Positions 63,582-64,000 of a stretch of DNA of 64,000 bases are shown one piece after another. This DNA is from Campylobacter showae. GTDB lineage: Bacteria; Campylobacterota; Campylobacteria; Campylobacterales; Campylobacteraceae. The notes beneath the pieces were generated by a model. The model saw nothing but the letters and a program-made list of their open reading frames with translations. It did not search any database and was not told the origin of the DNA. Each line of letters begins with the position of its first letter. The stretch's first letter is position 1. The stretch covers positions 1,550,001 to 1,614,000 of the forward strand of contig NZ_CP012544.1 in NCBI RefSeq assembly GCF_004803815.1, given 5' to 3'. The translations under genes and the position numbers were made by a program.

Positions 63582-64000
63582 TTAAAATTTATAAGAGACG
63601 TTAACCTTAAAGTTTCTGCCCGGCTCCCAGTCGATTGCGTTCGCATCGCCGGTGTATTCAGCCATTCTTTGAGATTGCGAGACGTAGGCTTTGTTAAATA
63701 CGTTATAAACGCCCGCGTTTATCTCAAGTCCCTTAAATTTACCGCTGCTTGGCGCATAAGTGAGATAGACGTCGCTCACGGCATAGCTCGGGATATGTAC
63801 AGCAGCGTCGTTGCCAGCACTCGTCGTGTCTTTCGAGGCAAAATAAATAAGATTATAACCCACAAGCGTGTCGATAGCGTTTATCGAATACTCGGCGTTA
63901 AAGGTGTATTTGTCGCCTTGGTCGCGGTAGCCGATAATATTTGACGTGTAGTAGCCGCCGCTGCCGTTTCTTACGCGGTCTTTATATCTTACTTTTTGAT
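63582..64000 (-). CDS. TonB-dependent outer-membrane receptor, C-terminal part
   Basis: Reverse-strand frame open to the window edge, about 138 residues with a natural C-terminus. Alternating hydrophobic and polar strands with aromatic ends (YTFNAEYSINAI, LEINAGVYNVFNK) and the last residues NVSYKF ending in Phe are typical of the last strands of TonB-dependent barrels (haem, siderophore or cobalamin uptake). The N-terminal plug, TonB box and most of the barrel lie outside the window, so the ligand is not readable. Confidence 0.85.
   Translation of the reverse strand, partial: QKVRYKDRVRNGSGGYYTSNIIGYRDQGDKYTFNAEYSINAIDTLVGYNLIYFASKDTTSAGNDAAVHIPSYAVSDVYLTYAPSSGKFKGLEINAGVYNVFNKAYVSQSQRMAEYTGDANAIDWEPGRNFKVNVSYKF

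Overview
The window is a chromosomal segment of a Campylobacter, most likely of the higher-GC oral group (C. showae / C. rectus / C. curvus-like). The evidence is the gene content (pgl N-glycosylation genes, Gne, WaaC-WaaM-WaaF lipo-oligosaccharide genes, CcoI/CcoS, an HP0268-type protein next to MiaB), gene order that parallels C. jejuni (gne - exonuclease - waaC - waaM ... waaF - gmhA - hldE - hldD - gmhB - cytochrome c - ccoS/ccoI - rho - dnaX, and nusA - HP0268-like - miaB), Campylobacter-type promoters (T-rich stretch, TTTG, TATAAT), and an extreme abundance of the hexamer AAATTT. Identities come from motif recognition and remembered family sequences; no search was run.

Layout. (1) 1-9303, reverse strand: one tightly coupled operon, gne - ugd - small secreted protein - UDP-HexNAc dehydrogenase - Wzx flippase - GT25 - pglH - pglI - pglJ (cut by the window edge). 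It makes nucleotide sugars and assembles the lipid-linked N-glycan. A Wzx flippase and uronic-acid genes stand where C. jejuni keeps the ABC flippase pglK. (2) 9486-14248: a signal-peptide-bearing ATP-dependent DNA ligase, a UDP-glucuronate 4-epimerase, a secreted beta-helix protein and a PolB-type 3'-5' exonuclease. (3) 14312-29714: the lipo-oligosaccharide region: WaaC, the lipid A acyltransferase WaaM, WaaL, a polysaccharide deacetylase, WaaF and eight further glycosyltransferases (GT2, GT4, GT9) in several short operons, plus two unknown genes, one apparently frameshifted. (4) 29995-35112, reverse: gmhB - hldD - hldE - gmhA, the ADP-heptose pathway feeding the heptosyltransferases, followed by a Y-family polymerase and a YolD-like protein.

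(5) 35247-42519: two tandem small cytochromes c, a flavodoxin-fold oxidoreductase, ccoI-ccoS for cbb3 oxidase assembly, two A/T-rich Lcl-domain paralogues and a cation diffusion facilitator. (6) 42662-48123: rho and dnaX flank an island with a 5'-truncated phage MuF-type head protein carrying a probable C-terminal toxin domain, a convergent structured RNA with its own promoter and terminator, and a 39-residue coiled-coil ORF with a strong Shine-Dalgarno. (7) 48454-56178: a tiny lipoprotein, nusA, HP0268-like protein - miaB - acyltransferase - unknown, a PilM/N/O-like trio and a DUF438/PAS protein. (8) 56559-64000: panC - rimO - tilS (reverse), prfB - unknown - RclA-like flavoprotein - Sel1 lipoprotein (forward), and the C-terminus of a TonB-dependent receptor.

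Signals the gene list does not explain: dense arrays of AAATTT, often inside the palindrome GTCAAATTTGAC, fill several intergenic gaps and also lie inside coding sequence, where they coincide with low-complexity inserts (DnaX tail, WaaF, a GT9, the DUF438 protein). The word fits the RAATTY site that C. jejuni methylates to mark transformable DNA, so a DNA-uptake or self-recognition role is a testable idea. The RNA / MuF-toxin island between rho and dnaX is the best candidate for an undescribed module.
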